From contig NC_061512.1 of assembly GCF_022539505.1 (NCBI RefSeq), positions 148,969,962 through 149,033,961 of the forward strand: a stretch of 64,000 bases of DNA, read 5' to 3'. Position 1 is the first letter of the stretch, and every line of letters starts with the position of its first letter. Source of the DNA: Lolium rigidum (taxonomy: Eukaryota; Streptophyta; Magnoliopsida; Poales; Poaceae). Under the pieces are notes generated by a model. That model made no database searches. It was not told where the DNA came from and saw nothing but the letters and a program-made list of their open reading frames with translations. A program made the translations under genes and the position numbers. This document shows, piece after piece, positions 21,830 through 34,345 of this stretch.

Positions 21830-23217
21830 CTAATGAAAGTTAGATAACAGCCTGGGGAACATGCACAAAAATTGGCTTCGCAAAATAACGTTCTGGCTGT
21901 GCGCACGAATTTTTACGGTAACAGCCCAGAATCTGTTTTCAGGCAGCACTTCCCCAAATATCATCTTCCTCTCATTAGAAAACCACTCAAAGAGACTAAA
22001 CAAGTATATACAAGTATCCAGCAACCATAATATGCAAAGAATGAGTGATGCCGGTATACCTCCCCCAAGCTTAGGCTTTTGGCCTAAGTGGAGTTCAACC
22101 CCATCGAGGGCCTGGGTTCCACGCCGGTGGATCATACGTGGAGTAGTCATAATAAGGTACCGATGCGGAAGAAAAGCGTGGGGGTTCCTCATACCCAGCT
22201 TGTGGATGCGAAGAGCTTGCTGCATCGGATGACGAGTCGAGGTGTTCCTCGACCTCATCCGTGTTGTCTCGTGCACGATGGCTTCCTCCTCGATGTATGC
22301 GTTAACCGCACTTTCCGTGACTGACCAATCCTCCCTGGAATCAAAGTTAAACAGAGAAGGTGCAGGCAATCCTACTAATTTTTCAACTTTCTTAGTCCTT
22401 GTCCAAGACTTCTTGTAAAATGTTATTCTATAAGACCGGTTCCCTAAATTAGACGAACTAGAAAGAAATTCATGCTTAATCATGGAAGCTATGTCAAGTT
22501 TCTCCATGGGGAGCGGAGTATCAAGATGGTGAGGTCCTACATTATGCATAGCTAATAAGCGAGAGGCGATGAGACCCCCACAAATTCCTCCTTTCTCACG
22601 GTTAATGGCAAGTCTGTTGGCTATCAAAGCTCCCAAGTTGTAAGTCCTATTACCTTGTAATGCAGCAGCTAGAAAGGCTAGATCCGGGATAGTTACTTTA
22701 CCTCCATTCTTTCTCGCTAGAACGCACTTGGTAATGAAATAAGCGAAGTAACGAATAGCTGGGAAATGAATACTACTGATTTTACCATCATCTTCCGAGA
22801 AACTCCTTCCATGACAAATCATCTTGAAGAGGTCCAAGAGCTCTTGCGGCGATCCCTTTATCTTCTCGCATGATCCCCATTGCGGCACTCTGATTGCTGC
22901 ACAAAAATCACTGAATGGCAAGTTGACAGTTTTATTATAAATTTTGTACTTAACCATGGGGTTAGATCGTGACCAATTGAATTTAAAATCCTGCACTACT
23001 GACATAGTCAGTTTCACATATTGGCATGGTTCCCCATCAACAAAATCATCCAATCTGCACGAGAGATTAAATTTTGGATGTCCTGCAAAATCCTCGCACT
23101 TCTCATGAAATCCGCACACGGATAGTAAGTGGGATATACTCCTTCTTCTCGGTGAACTCTCATGACCTGTGGCACCTCCAACTCATGTTGGTTGAGTTGG
23201 TGCCTACCTCCTTCCAT
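21830..23217 (-). pseudogene. ATHILA ORF1-like gene of the gypsy element
   Basis: An ORF of 429 aa (21830-23119) plus an N-terminal extension in another frame from the ATG at 23217 (MEGGRHQLNQHELEVPQVMR), joined by a frame change near 23105. The core contains FSDFCAAIRVPQWGSCEKIK, IHFPAIRYFAYFITKCVLAR and GGICGGLIASRLL, which resemble the ATHILA ORF1 family found after pol in plant Athila gypsy elements. Its function is unknown. The last ~80 codons run into non-coding 3' sequence and may not be original. Confidence 0.6.
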
Positions 23218-24001
23218 TTTCTGAAATTTTGAACAAACAATATAAAACTTGATTTGGTGACATATAATTGAGGGAAACTACCATAGGAACTTGCTAGAGT
23301 ACTAATCATGCATCAAAACTAATTTCTACCACTTAGAACAAGCATGCAAGCTCACTAAACATGTTACCTACAGCAGCAAAATATTCAAGATATACTCAAC
23401 CAAACAAAATTCTATTTGGATAATCGAAGGAGTCACATACCGGAGAGCAAATGTGCCAAATTTCAAACAGAAATCTGGGCTGAGCAAAGAGATCGAAAAA
23501 TCCTGAGCTCTTGAGCAAAAACGCGAGTGAGGGAAAGTTGGTTCGAGTTTTTTCGGGAGAGAGAAGATGCTGGGAGAAAGAGATGAAGTAGTGGGGCAAG
23601 GAGGGGCCCACACCACATGGTGGGGGCGCCCCCCTCCTTGGCCACGCCGGCCTGTGGTTTGGCACCCCGTGGTGCCCCACAGGTTATCCTCTGGTGCTCC
23701 CAGGTGCCTCGTCGAAAAATAGGACCAACGGTATAATTTTCGCGAATTTTTGAAAACTTTGAAAAATGCACATTTCTGGGTATTAAGTTTATTATTACTG
23801 GCCAGGAAATTTTTTTGAAATCTCAAATCAACTAAGAAACTTTGAAAATTAAAAATGCTACAGCAACTAAAGCAAGTGGAGGAAGAAAGAGATGTTGTTT
23901 ACCTCCTCTATGCATATAAAAGGTATTTGTTAACAAGGTTGATCAAGTCTTGCCACCAAATAAATTTTACATAGCATATGAAGAAATAAACCTCAAATCA
24001 A

Positions 24002-26367
24002 TCATGTTACCTTGAATTGTATTGATATGGATCCAATCACAAGAGTTTGATATTCTTCTTTAGGCTCATATATAGGACAATCGATGGTTCCCACTTTGAT
24101 AGTTCTCACATGAGAAATTGTATTAACTCCGCACGATTTTTCAATCCTCTTGGGGAAATAGACGGTGTGTTCCTTATCATCAACATTGAAAGTAACCTTT
24201 CCTTTATTGCAATCAATAACAGCCCCTGCGGTGTTAAGAAAAGGTCTCCCAAGAATAATAGACATATTATCATCTTCAGGCATTTCCAACACAACAAAAT
24301 CAGTTAATATCGAGCAGTTATTAGTAACTTGAACAGGAACATCCTCACATATACCAACAGGAATAGCAGTAGATTTATCAGCCATTTGCAAAGATATATC
24401 AGTAGGTATCAACTTATCTAAGTCTCTTATAAAGAGAAAAAGGCATAACACTAACACCGGCGCCCAAGTCACATAGAGTAGTTTTAACATAGTTATTCTT
24501 AATAGAACAAGGAATAGTAGGTATACCTGGGTCGCCCAACTTCTTTGGAACTTTGCCATTGAAAGCGTAATTAGCAAGCATAGTGGAAATTTCCTCATTG
24601 GGGATTTTCCTTTTGTTAGTAACAATATCTTTCATATACTTTGAATAAGGAGGCAATTTAATAGCATCAGTCAAAGGGATTTGCAAGAATAAAGGTTTCA
24701 TCCAATCACAGAATTTATTATAGTGTTCTTCTTCCTTTGATTTTAGTTTCTTAGCAGGAAAAGGCATTTGCTTTTGCACCCAAGGTTCTCTTTCATTACC
24801 ATGTTTCTCAGTAATAAAATCTTCTTTAGTATACTTTTTATTTTTAGCATGCTTTTCGGGTTCTTTTTCAACCTCTTCTTTATCAGGAGTATCATTCTTA
24901 TCATTATCTTTATCATGTTCATTACCACTTTCAGTTTCAGCATCAGAAATAGAAATACTATTAGGATCATTAGCAGGTTCAGAGGATTCTACAACATTTT
25001 TATGCTTCTTTTTCTTTTTCTTAGATGGAGCACTAGTTTTAGTTTGTTGAGAATCCTGTTCAATTCTTTTGGGATGCCCTTCAGGATATAGAGGATCCTG
25101 GGTAGAGACACCACCTCTAGTTGTTACTTCATAAACATGTTTTTCTTTAGAATTATTTCCTAGCAAGTCATTTTGCACTTTAGTGAGTTGATCAATTTGA
25201 GTTTGAACCATATGAAAATGTTTAACAAGCATCTTAACATCATTGGAGGTTCTCTCCACAATATCATGCAATTCACTAATAGCTTGAGAATTTTCCATTA
25301 GATGATTCTCTACTCTCATATTAAAAATTTCTTGCTTAACAATATAATTATCAAACTCATCTAAGCATTGCGCAGGAGGTTTTAAATACGGAATATCTTC
25401 TCTAGTAAAGCGTTGAAGGGAATTTACCTCAATCATGGATGAAGGGGGAATTATCTCACATATATCTTCTATGGGAGGTAAATTCTTCACATCTTCAGAT
25501 TTAATACCTTTCTCCTTGAGAGACTTCTTGGCTTCCCTCATATCTTCATCATTCAATTTAATTAAACCCCTCTTCTTCACTATTGGCATTGGAGTTTGTT
25601 CAGGCGTAGTCCAATCATCATAATTCCGGCCTATTTTAGCCAATAATTCTTCAGCTGTCGCTGGAGTTCTTTTCCTGAAAACACAACCAAGCACAACTAT
25701 CCAGGTATGCCCTAGACTCAATGGTTAGTCCACTATAAAATATATCAAGTAAATCATGCTTTTCTAAATCATGGTCAGGCAGAGCTCTAATAAGAGAGCA
25801 AAATCTCGCCCAAGCCTCAGGCAATTTCTCTTCATCTCCCTGATCAAAATTATAAACTCTCTGCAAAGCAGCATGTTGAGCACTAGCAGGAAAGTATTTC
25901 CGAAAGAAAACAGCAAGCAATTCTTTTGGACTTTTAATAGAACTAGGTGGCAAACTATTATACCAAGTTTTAGCGTCATCCTTTAATGAGAATGGAAAGA
26001 TTTTAGCAACAAAGTAAGTACGCTTCTTAACATCATCGGAAAACAAGCTACTCAAAGTAGATAACTCAGTCATGTGTTCAACAGCACTTTCTTTTTCAGT
26101 ACCACAAAAGGGTGTTTTCTCAACAATAGCTATATGAGATAGATCAAGAGAAAAATCATAATCTTTATCCCTAATGTTTATAGGAGATGTGGCAAATTTA
26201 GGATCAGGAGACAGCTTTATATCTAACAGTATGTTCTGCAAGCAACTTTTTAATTTTTCTTGCATCAGTATTAGCATGGCATTTTTCAATAAAATCATCA
26301 TCAAGTTCCACATAATCTTCATCAAGATCATCACTAGAGTATTCAAGTTCAGGTGAATTAACAGGTG
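24002..26367 (-). pseudogene. Gypsy gag and aspartic protease, frameshifted
   Basis: Three frames together make one gag-protease gene. The first (26367 down to about 25690) has the Retrotrans_gag core, with LKDDAKTWYNSLPPSSIKS and FRKYFPASAQHAALQRVYNF. The second (about 25690-24420) carries a coiled, Lys/Glu-rich stretch and the protease start CDLGAGVSVMPFSLYKRL, where DLGA replaces the usual DS/TGA active-site loop as in many Athila proteases. The third (to 24002) continues with ILGRPFLNTAGAVID. Frame changes near 25690 and 24420 inactivate it. No reverse transcriptase follows. Confidence 0.85.
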
Positions 26368-26372
26368 TAGTA

Positions 26373-27345
26373 TGTGATGACCCAGCGTACCACTGCATGG
26401 TGTAGTACACAAGTCGTTGACATAACACAAGTGAAACACCGTTCCACCCATATTACATCTCTCAGAGTGGTACAACAGAAACATATGCGAGTCCAAGGTA
26501 TGTCTATAGAAGTACACACGAACAGTTTACATAAGATCCACACAACCTCCTACTTTACGGTGAGGTAAAACTTCAAATAAAGCTCCGGTAAGAACGACTC
26601 GTAATCTATCTTATTGCTAACTCAAGTTCAAGAGCTACTTGGCTTGCTATAGAAATCTAGCTACTTAGGTGCTATGATTAGGAAAGGTTCCCTTCTATTA
26701 CTAGTCTAGGTTTCCATTATAGCTGATGCAGAAGTTGACTCCATTGACTTCTTTGATTGGATTCTTCATCGCGTTGCGCTGACTCCTTTGTCTTCGAGTT
26801 CCACGGTAGTTTCTCCTTCGGTGCCTTGCTCTAAGAAGGGGGTTCAAACGAGATAGAATGAGTACGAGCGTACTCAGCAAGTTCATATTAGGAAATATGT
26901 GTATCATGCACTAGCTACAGCCATAGACCAGAAAGTCATAGGCCAATGCAAGTTTTCATAAACATTTCTTCAAAAGGTTTATTTTATTCTGAAAACTATG
27001 CCCGTCAGTCTTCACAGGTTGACCAGAACTTCGTGGAGTTCCTTTCCTGCCGCGTTCGCAGTTCCTTCCCGGAACAGGGAGTGACAGTCACAATTCAGTA
27101 TCCTCTGCAGAGGTGCGTTACTTTTCCCATAAGAGAACTTATCCTTGTTGCCAACCGAGTAGCATGCTCGTCCACACTTCCTTTGGTGTGAGGCCAGGTG
27201 TAAGATCCAAGCCCACACCGCCTTCTCCGCGACTGCAAACCCACCCTTTTGTCCGACCCTACACCTCCAGTAGACTTCCCCCGATAATACGGCTTTACTC
27301 ATGGTGTATGGTGCGTAGTTGACGTGGGAGTTAGAAATCTTTGTG
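26373..27345 (-). mobile_element. Foreign LTR-like insertion in the gypsy 5' leader
   Basis: The plus-strand left border is TGTGATGACCCAGCG, which in minus sense is an LTR-like end GCTGGGTCATCACA. It separates the primer-site region from gag. GGTGTAG occurs on both sides (26364-26370 and near 27340), possibly a target duplication or chance. I could not place the right border or a TG/CA partner, so solo LTR is a likely but unproven reading. Confidence 0.45.
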
Positions 27346-27363
27346 GTGTAGCTTTTCTTCAGT

Positions 27364-27381
27364 TCCCCGGCAACGGCGCCA
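27364..27381 (-). other. Primer binding site (tRNA-Asp type)
   Basis: In element sense TGGCGCCGTTGCCGGGGA, 11 nt inside the LTR at 27393. This primer is typical of Athila and related plant gypsy elements. It marks 27393-28988 as a 5' LTR for the DNA to its left. Confidence 0.9.
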
Positions 27382-27392
27382 GAAAATATGCT

Positions 27393-28988
27393 TGATGGCG
27401 TGTATTTCACACGTTCGTTGGGCAACCCCAAGAGGAAGGTATGATGCGCACAGCAGCAAGTTTTCCCTCGTAAAAGAAACCAAGGTTTATCGAACCAGGA
27501 GGAGCCAAGAAGCACGTTGAAGGTTGATGGCGGCGGGATGTAGTGCGGCGCAACACCGGAGATTCCGGCGCCAACGTGGAACCTGCACAACACAACCAAA
27601 CTACTTTGCCCCAACGAAACAAGTGAGGTTGTCAATCTCACCGGCTTGCTGTAACAAAGGATTAACCGTATTGTGTGGAAGATGATTGTTTGCGAGAAAA
27701 CAAGTAGAACAAGTATTGCAGTAGATTGTATTTCAGTAAAGAGAATTGGACCGGGGTCCACAGCTCACTAGAGGTGTCTCTCCCATAAGACGAACAGCAT
27801 GTTGGGTGAACAAATTACAGTTGGGCAATTGACAAATAAAGAGAGCATGACAATGCACATACATATCATGATGAGTATAGTGAGATTTAATTGGGCATTA
27901 CGACAAAGTACATAGACCGCCATCCAACCGCATCTATGCCTAAAAAGTCCACCTTCAGGTTATCATCCGAACCCCTCCAGTATTAAGTTGCAAAGCAACA
28001 GACAATTGCATTAAGTATGGTGCGTAATGTAATCAACAACTACATCCTTAGACATAGCATCAATGTTTTATCCCTAGTGGCAACAAGCACATCCATAACC
28101 TTAGAGGTTTCTCGTCACTCCCCCAGATTCACGGAGACATGAACCCACTATCGAGCATAAGTACTCCCTCTTGGAGTTAAAAGCATCTACTTGGCCAGAG
28201 CATCTACTAATAACGGAGAGCATGCAAGATCATAAACAACACATAAGCATAACTTTGATAATCAACATAACAAGTATTCTCTATTCATCGGATCCCAACA
28301 AACGCAACATATAGAATTACATATAGATGATCTTGATCATGATAGGCAGCTCACAAGATCCGACAATGATAGCACAATGGGGAGAAGACAACCATCTAGC
28401 TACTGCTATGGACCCATAGTCCAGGGGTAGACTACTCACTCATCACTCCGGAGGCGACCATGGCGGTGTAGAGTCCTCCGGGAGATGATTCCCCTCTCCG
28501 GCAGGGTGCCGGAGGCGATCTCCAGGATCCCCCGAGATGGGAACGGCGGCGACGGCGTCTCAGTAATGTTTTCCGTATCGTGGCTCTCGGCACGGGGGGT
28601 TTCGTCACGGAGGCTATTTGTAGGCGGAAGGGCAAGTCGAGAGGCGGCACGGGGGCCCACACCACGAGGCCGCGCGCCAAGGGGGGCCGCGCCGCCCTAG
28701 GGTTTGGCTCCCCCGTGGCCCCTCTTCGTCTCGTCTTCGGTCTTCCGGAAGCTTCGTGAGAAAATAGGCCTCCGGGCTTTTATTTCGTCCAATTCCGAGA
28801 ATATTTCTTTACTAGGATTTCTGAAACCAAAAACAGCAGAAAACAAAGAATCGGCACTTCGGCATCTTGTTAATAGGTTAGTTCCGTAAAATGCCCGAAT
28901 ATGATATAAAGTGTGCATAAAACATGTAGATAACACCAATAATGTGGCATGGAACACAAGAAATTATCGATACGTTGGAGACGTATCA
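27393..28988 (-). repeat. Gypsy LTR (1.6 kb), middle of the chain
   Basis: Plus-strand ends TGATGGCGTG and GAGACGTATCA. It aligns along its length with 32556-34149 (shared examples: TTGGGCAACCCCAAGAGGAA, TCACTAGAGGTGTCTCTCCC, TAGACCGC, AATTATCGATA). It is flanked by a primer site on the left and a purine tract (sense AAGCTTAGGGATGC, 28989-29002) on the right, so it serves as 5' LTR of one internal region and 3' LTR of another. Confidence 0.85.
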
Positions 28989-31900
28989 GCATCCCTAAGC
29001 TTAGTTCTCGCTCGTCCCGAGCAGGTAAAACGATAACAAAGATAATTTCTGGAGTGACATGCCATCATAAACTTGATCATACTATTTGTAAAGCATATGT
29101 AGAGAATGCAGCGATCAAAACAATGTGTATGACATGAGTAAACAAGTGAACCATAAAGCAAAGACTTTTCATGAATAGCACTTCAAGACAAGCATCAATA
29201 AGTCTTGCATAAGAGTTAACTCATAAAGCAATAATTCAAGGTAAAGGTATTGAAGCAACACAAAAGAAGATTAAGTTTCAGCGGTTGCTTTCAACTTGTA
29301 ACATGTATATCTCATGGATATTGTCAACATAGAGTAATATAATAAGTGCAATAAGCGAATATGTAGGAATCAATGCACAGCTCACACAAGTGTTTGCTTC
29401 TTGAGGTGGAGAGAAATAGGTGAACTGACTCAACATTGAAAGTAAAAGAATGGTCCTCATAGAGGAAAAGGATCGATTGCTATATTTGTGCTAGAGCTTT
29501 GATTTTGAAAACATGAAACAATTTTGTCAACGGTAGTAATAAAGCATATGCATCATGTAAATTATATCTTATAAGTTGCAAGCCTCATGCATAGTGTACT
29601 AATAGTGCCCGCACCTTGTCCTAATTAGCTTGGACTACCTGGATTATCACCGCAATACATATGCTTTAACCAAGTATCACAAAGGGGTACCTCTATGCCG
29701 CCTGTACAAAGGTCTAAGGAGAAAGCTCGCATTTGGATTTCTCGCTTTTGATTATTCTCAACTTAGACATCCATACCGGGACAACATAGACAACAGATAA
29801 TGGACTCCTCTTTTAATGCTTTAAGCATTCAACAACAATTAATTCTTTTCTCATTAGAGATTTGAGGATGTTTGTCCAAAACTGAAACTTCCACCATGGA
29901 ACATGGCTTTAGTTAGCGGCCCAATGTTCTTCTCTCACAATATGCATGCTCAAACCATTCAACTCAGTGTAGATCGCCCTTACTTCCGACAAGACGAACA
30001 TGCATAGCAACTCACATGAAATTCAACAATGAGTTGATGGCGTTTCCCAGTAAACATGGTTATCGCACAACAAGCAACTTAATAAGAGATAAAGTGCATA
30101 ATTACATATTCAATACCACAATAGTTTTTAAGCTATTTGTCCCATGAGCTATATATTGCAAAGGTGAATGATGGAATTTTAAAGGTAGCACTCAAGCAAT
30201 TTACTTTGGAATGGCTGGAAAATACCATGTAGTAGGTAGGTATGGTGGACACAAATGGCATAGTGGTTGGCTCAAGTATTTTGGATGCATGAGAAGTATT
30301 CCCTCTCGATACAAGGTTTAGGCTAGCAAGGCTTGTTAGAAACAAACACAAGGATGAACCGGTGCAGCAAAACTCACATAAAAGACATATTGAAAGCATT
30401 ATAAGACTCTACACCGTCTTCCTTGTTGTTCAAACTCAATACTAGAAATTATCTAGACCTTAGAGAAACCAATTATGCAAACCAAATTTTAGCATGCTCT
30501 ATGTATTTCTTCACTAATAGGTGCAAAGTATATGATGCAAGAGCTTAAACATGAGCACAACAATTGCCAAGTATCACATTACCCAAGACATTTATAGCAA
30601 TTACTACATGTATCATTTTCCAATTCCAACCATATAACAATTTAACGAAGGAGAAACTTCGCCATGAATACTATGAGTAGAAACCAAGGACATATTTGTC
30701 CATATGCTACAGCGGAGCGTGTATCTCTCCCATAAAGTGAATGCTAGGATCCATTTTATTCAAACAAAACAAAAACAAAAACAAACCGACGCTCCAAGAA
30801 AAAGCACATAAGATGTGGCCGAATAAAAATGTAGTTTCAGGGAGGAACCCGATAATTTGTTGATGAAGAAGGGGATGCCTTGGGCATCCCCAAGCTTAGA
30901 CGCTTGAGTCTTCTTGATATATGCAGGGGTGAACCGCCGGGTGCATCCCCAAGCTTAGAGCTTTCGCTCTCCTTGATCATGTTGCATCACACTCCTCTCT
31001 TGATCCTTGAAAACTTCCTCCACACCAAACTCGAAACAACTCATTAGAGGGTTAGTGCACAATATAAATTGACATATTCAGAGGTGACACAATCATTCTT
31101 AACACTTCTGGACATTGCATAATGCTACTGGACATTAGTGGATCAAAGAAATTCATCCAACATAGCGAAAGAGGCAATGCGAAATAAAAGGCAGAATCTG
31201 TCAAAACAGAACAGTTCGTATTGACGAATTTTAAAATGGCACCAGACTTGCTCAAATGAAAATGCTCAAATTGAATGAAAGTTGCGTACATATCTTAGGA
31301 TCATGCACGTAAATTGGCATAATTTTCTGAGCTTCCTGCAGGGCAGTGGGCTCAGATTCGTGACAGCAAAGAAATCTGGAACTGCGCAGTAATCCAAATC
31401 TAGTACTTACTTTTCTATCAACGGCTTAACTTGGCACAACAAAACTCAAAACTAAGATAAGGAGAGGTTGCTACAGTAGTAAACAACTTTCAAGACACAA
31501 AATAAAAACAAAGTACTGTAGCAAAATAACACATGGGTTATCTCCCAAGAAGTTCTTTCTTTATAGCCATTAAGATGGGCTCAGCAGTTTTAATGATGCA
31601 CTCGCAAGAAATAGTATTTGAAGCAAAAGAGAGCATCAAGAGGCAAATTCAAAACACATTTAAGTCTAACATGCTTCCTATGCATAGGAATCTTGTAAAT
31701 AAACAAGTTCATGAAGAGCAAAGTAACAAGCATAGGAAGATAAAACAAGTGTAGCTTCAAAAATTTCAGCACATAGAGAGGCATTTTAGTAACATGAAAA
31801 TTTCTACAACCATATTTTCCTCTCTCATAATAACTTTCAGTAGCATCATGAGCAAACTCAACAATATAACTATCACATAAAGCATTCTTATCATGAGTCT

Positions 31901-32555
31901 CATGCATAAAATTATTACTCTCCACATAAGCATAATCAATTTTATTAGTTGTAGTGGGAGCAAATTCAACAAAGTAGCTATCATTATTATTCTCATCAAG
32001 TGTAGGAGGCATAGTATAATCACAACAAATTTTACTCTCAGCAGTAAGTGGCACAAAAAGACCACTATCATTATCATCATCAGAAATAGGAGGCAAAGTA
32101 TCATCAAAGAAAATTTTCTCCTCAATGCTTGGGGGACTAAAAATATCATGAAAACCAGCTTCCCCCAGCTTAGAACTTTCTATATCATTATCAACAATGG
32201 TGTTCAAAGTGTTCATACTAGTATTACTATTAACAAATTTAGTTTCCAACATGTGAACTAAAGAGGCAACAACAATTTCATAAGTAGGAGCAAGTTCTAC
32301 CAAGTTTCTATCTTCAAAATCTTCAGTGGTACTAACATGAGTGAAAAAATCTTCTATATTATCTTTCCCAATTATAGACCCACGTCCTACCGGTATGTCT
32401 TTTAGAGTGTACTTAGGCAGGAAACATGATGAAATAAACAAGAAAGTAAATAAAGTAAATGCAAGTAACTAATTTTTTTTGTGTGTTTTGATATAGAGTG
32501 CAAGACGAGTAAATAAAGTAAAGCTAGCAACGTAATTTTTTTTGTGCTTTCTTGT
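28989..32555 (-). mobile_element. Internal region of a non-autonomous gypsy element
   Basis: Lies between two LTRs of one family. It holds one 283-aa ORF near its 5' end and then about 2.6 kb of non-coding sequence with repeated CATCCCCAAGCTTAG motifs (30890-30960). No gag, protease, RT or integrase was found, and no primer binding site lies next to the 5' LTR at 32556; a deletion there is likely. The layout resembles large retrotransposon derivatives (LARD). Confidence 0.75.
31590..32441 (-). CDS. ORF of the non-autonomous gypsy element, 283 aa, unknown function
   Basis: The single long frame of this element. The middle is acidic, with repeated blocks of the type F-FDDTLPPISDDDNDSG / CCDYTMPPTLDENNNDS and CDSYIVEFAHDATESYYERG. 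The C-terminus is basic and hydrophobic (VLKFLKLHLFYLPMLVTLLF), possibly one membrane segment. I recognise the style as recurrent in polymerase-less gypsy families of Triticeae but know no function. The frame is open and the start uncertain. Confidence 0.55.
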   Translation of the reverse strand: MFISSCFLPKYTLKDIPVGRGSIIGKDNIEDFFTHVSTTEDFEDRNLVELAPTYEIVVASLVHMLETKFVNSNTSMNTLNTIVDNDIESSKLGEAGFHDIFSPPSIEEKIFFDDTLPPISDDDNDSGLFVPLTAESKICCDYTMPPTLDENNNDSYFVEFAPTTTNKIDYAYVESNNFMHETHDKNALCDSYIVEFAHDATESYYERGKYGCRNFHVTKMPLYVLKFLKLHLFYLPMLVTLLFMNLFIYKIPMHRKHVRLKCVLNLPLDALFCFKYYFLRVHH

Positions 32556-34149
32556 TGACAGCGGTACGACGTCCGTTGGGCAACCCCAAGAGGAAGGTGT
32601 GATGCGCACAGCGGCAAGTTTTCCCTCGAAAGAAACCAAGGTTTATCGAACCAGGAGGAGCCAAGAAGCACGTTGAAGGTTGATGGCAGCGGGATGTAGT
32701 GCGGCGCAACACCGGGGATTCCGGCGCCAACGTGGAACCCGCACAACACAACCAAAATACTTGGCCCCAACGAAACAGCTGAGGTTGTCAATCTCACCGG
32801 CTTGCTGTAACAAAGGATTAGATCGTATAGTGTGGATGATGATTGTTTGCAGTAAAACAGTAGAACAAGTATTGCAAGAGATTGTATTTCGATGTAAAGA
32901 ATAGGACCGGGGTCCACAGCTCACTAGAGGTGTCTCTCCCATAAGATAAATAGCATGTTGGGTGAACAAATTACAGTCGGGCAATTGACAAATAGAGAGG
33001 ACATGACCATGCACATACATGATATGATGAGTATTGTGAGATTTAATTGGGCATTACGACAAAGTACATAGACCGCTATCCAACATGCATCTATGCCTAA
33101 AAAGTCCACCTTCGAAGTTATCATCCGAACCCCTTCCAAGTATTAAGTTGTAAACAACAGACAATTGCATTAAGTATGGTGCGTAATGTAATCAATAACT
33201 ACATCCTTAGACATAGCATCAATGTTTTATCCCTAGTGGCAACAGCACATCCACAACCTTAGAACTTTCAGTCACTGTCCCAGATTTAATGGAGGCATGA
33301 ACCCACTATCGAGCATAAATACTCCCTCTTGGAGTTAAGAGTAAAAACTTGTGCAGAGCCTCTACTGATAACGGAGAGCATGCAAGATCATAAACAACAC
33401 ATAGGTAATAGATTGATAATCAACATAACATAGTATTCTCTATCCATCGGATCCCGATAAACACAACATATAGCATTACGTATAGATGATCTTGATCATG
33501 TTAGGCAGCTCACAAGATCCGACAATGAAGCACAATGAGGAGAAGACAACCATCTAGCTACCGCTATGGACCCATAGTCCAGGGGTGAACTACTCACTCA
33601 TCACTCCGGAGGCGACCATGGCGGTGAAGAGTCCTCCGGGAGATGATTCCCCTCTCCGGCAGGGTGCCGGAGGCGATCTCCTGAATCCCCCGAGATGGGA
33701 TTGGCGGCGGCGGCGTCTCAATAAGGTTTTCCGTATCGTGGATCTCGGTACTGGGGGTTTCGCGACGAAGGCTTTAAGTAGGCGGAAGGGCAACGCGGGG
33801 GGCCACACGAGGGCCCCACACGCCAGGGCCGCGCGGCCAAGGGCCAGGCCGCGCCGCCCTGTTGTGTCGGCGCCTCGTGGCCCCACTTCCTTTCCCCCTC
33901 TGTCTTCTGGAAGCTTCGTGCAAAAATAGGACCCTGGGCGTTGATTTCGTCCAATTCCTTGAATATTTCCCTACTAGGATTTCTGAAACCAAAAACAGCA
34001 GAAAACAGCAACTGGCTCTTCGGCATCTCGTTAATAGGTTAGTGCCGGAAAATGCATAAATACGACATATAATGTGTATAAAACATGTAGATATCATCAA
34101 TAATGTGGCATGGAACATAAGAAATTATCGATATGTCGGAGACGTATCA
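32556..34149 (-). repeat. Gypsy LTR (1.6 kb), right end of the chain
   Basis: Homologous to 27393-28988 over its whole length, with several percent visible differences. The right end GAGACGTATCA is conserved. The left end differs (TGACAGCGGTACGACGTCCG instead of TGATGGCGTGTATTTCACAC), so its junction with the internal region is rearranged. Confidence 0.8.
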
Positions 34150-34150
34150 A

Positions 34151-34345
34151 GTTGCAACTGAGACTTTCTGCAGTTGCAAGTGTGGTTGCAACCGAGAATT
34201 TTTCTAGTTGTAACCATGGTTGAAGCTGAGAATTAATCCAGCTGTAAGTGCGGTTGCAACTGAGATTTATCCATTTGCAACTACGTTCGCAACCAAGCTT
34301 TTCAGAAGTTGTAAGCGGGGTTGCAACCGAGAATGTTTTAAAATG
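34151..34345. repeat. 34-bp minisatellite, about six copies
   Basis: Units starting GTTGCAACYGAGA at 34151, 34185, 34219, 34253, 34285 and 34320 (spacing 34, 34, 34, 32, 35), each with an inner AGTTGYAAGYG-like half. The array begins one base after the gypsy LTR. The two halves of each unit are related, suggesting an older ~17-bp half repeat. Confidence 0.85.

Larger units (their letters stand above)
19751..27392 (-). mobile_element. Internal region of an Athila-type gypsy element lacking RT and integrase
   Basis: In minus sense: tRNA-Asp-type primer site (27364-27381), gag (to about 25.4 kb), aspartic protease (about 24.6-24.0 kb), an ATHILA-like ORF (23.2-21.8 kb), then about 2 kb of non-coding 3' sequence and a polypurine tract. 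The roughly 0.8 kb between protease and ATHILA ORF shows no YxDD reverse transcriptase, RNase H or DDE integrase. The element could only have moved with enzymes from a relative. An unrelated LTR piece lies in the 5' leader (26373-27345). Confidence 0.75.

Noticed and set aside
27012..27761. 249-aa minus ORF
   Set aside because: Runs across an LTR end, a primer binding site and an inserted LTR piece; not one gene.
18346..34154. One single complete retrotransposon from the LTR at 18351 to the LTR at 34149
   Set aside because: Outer LTRs are from different families and the flanks (GATTC and AGTTG) do not match.
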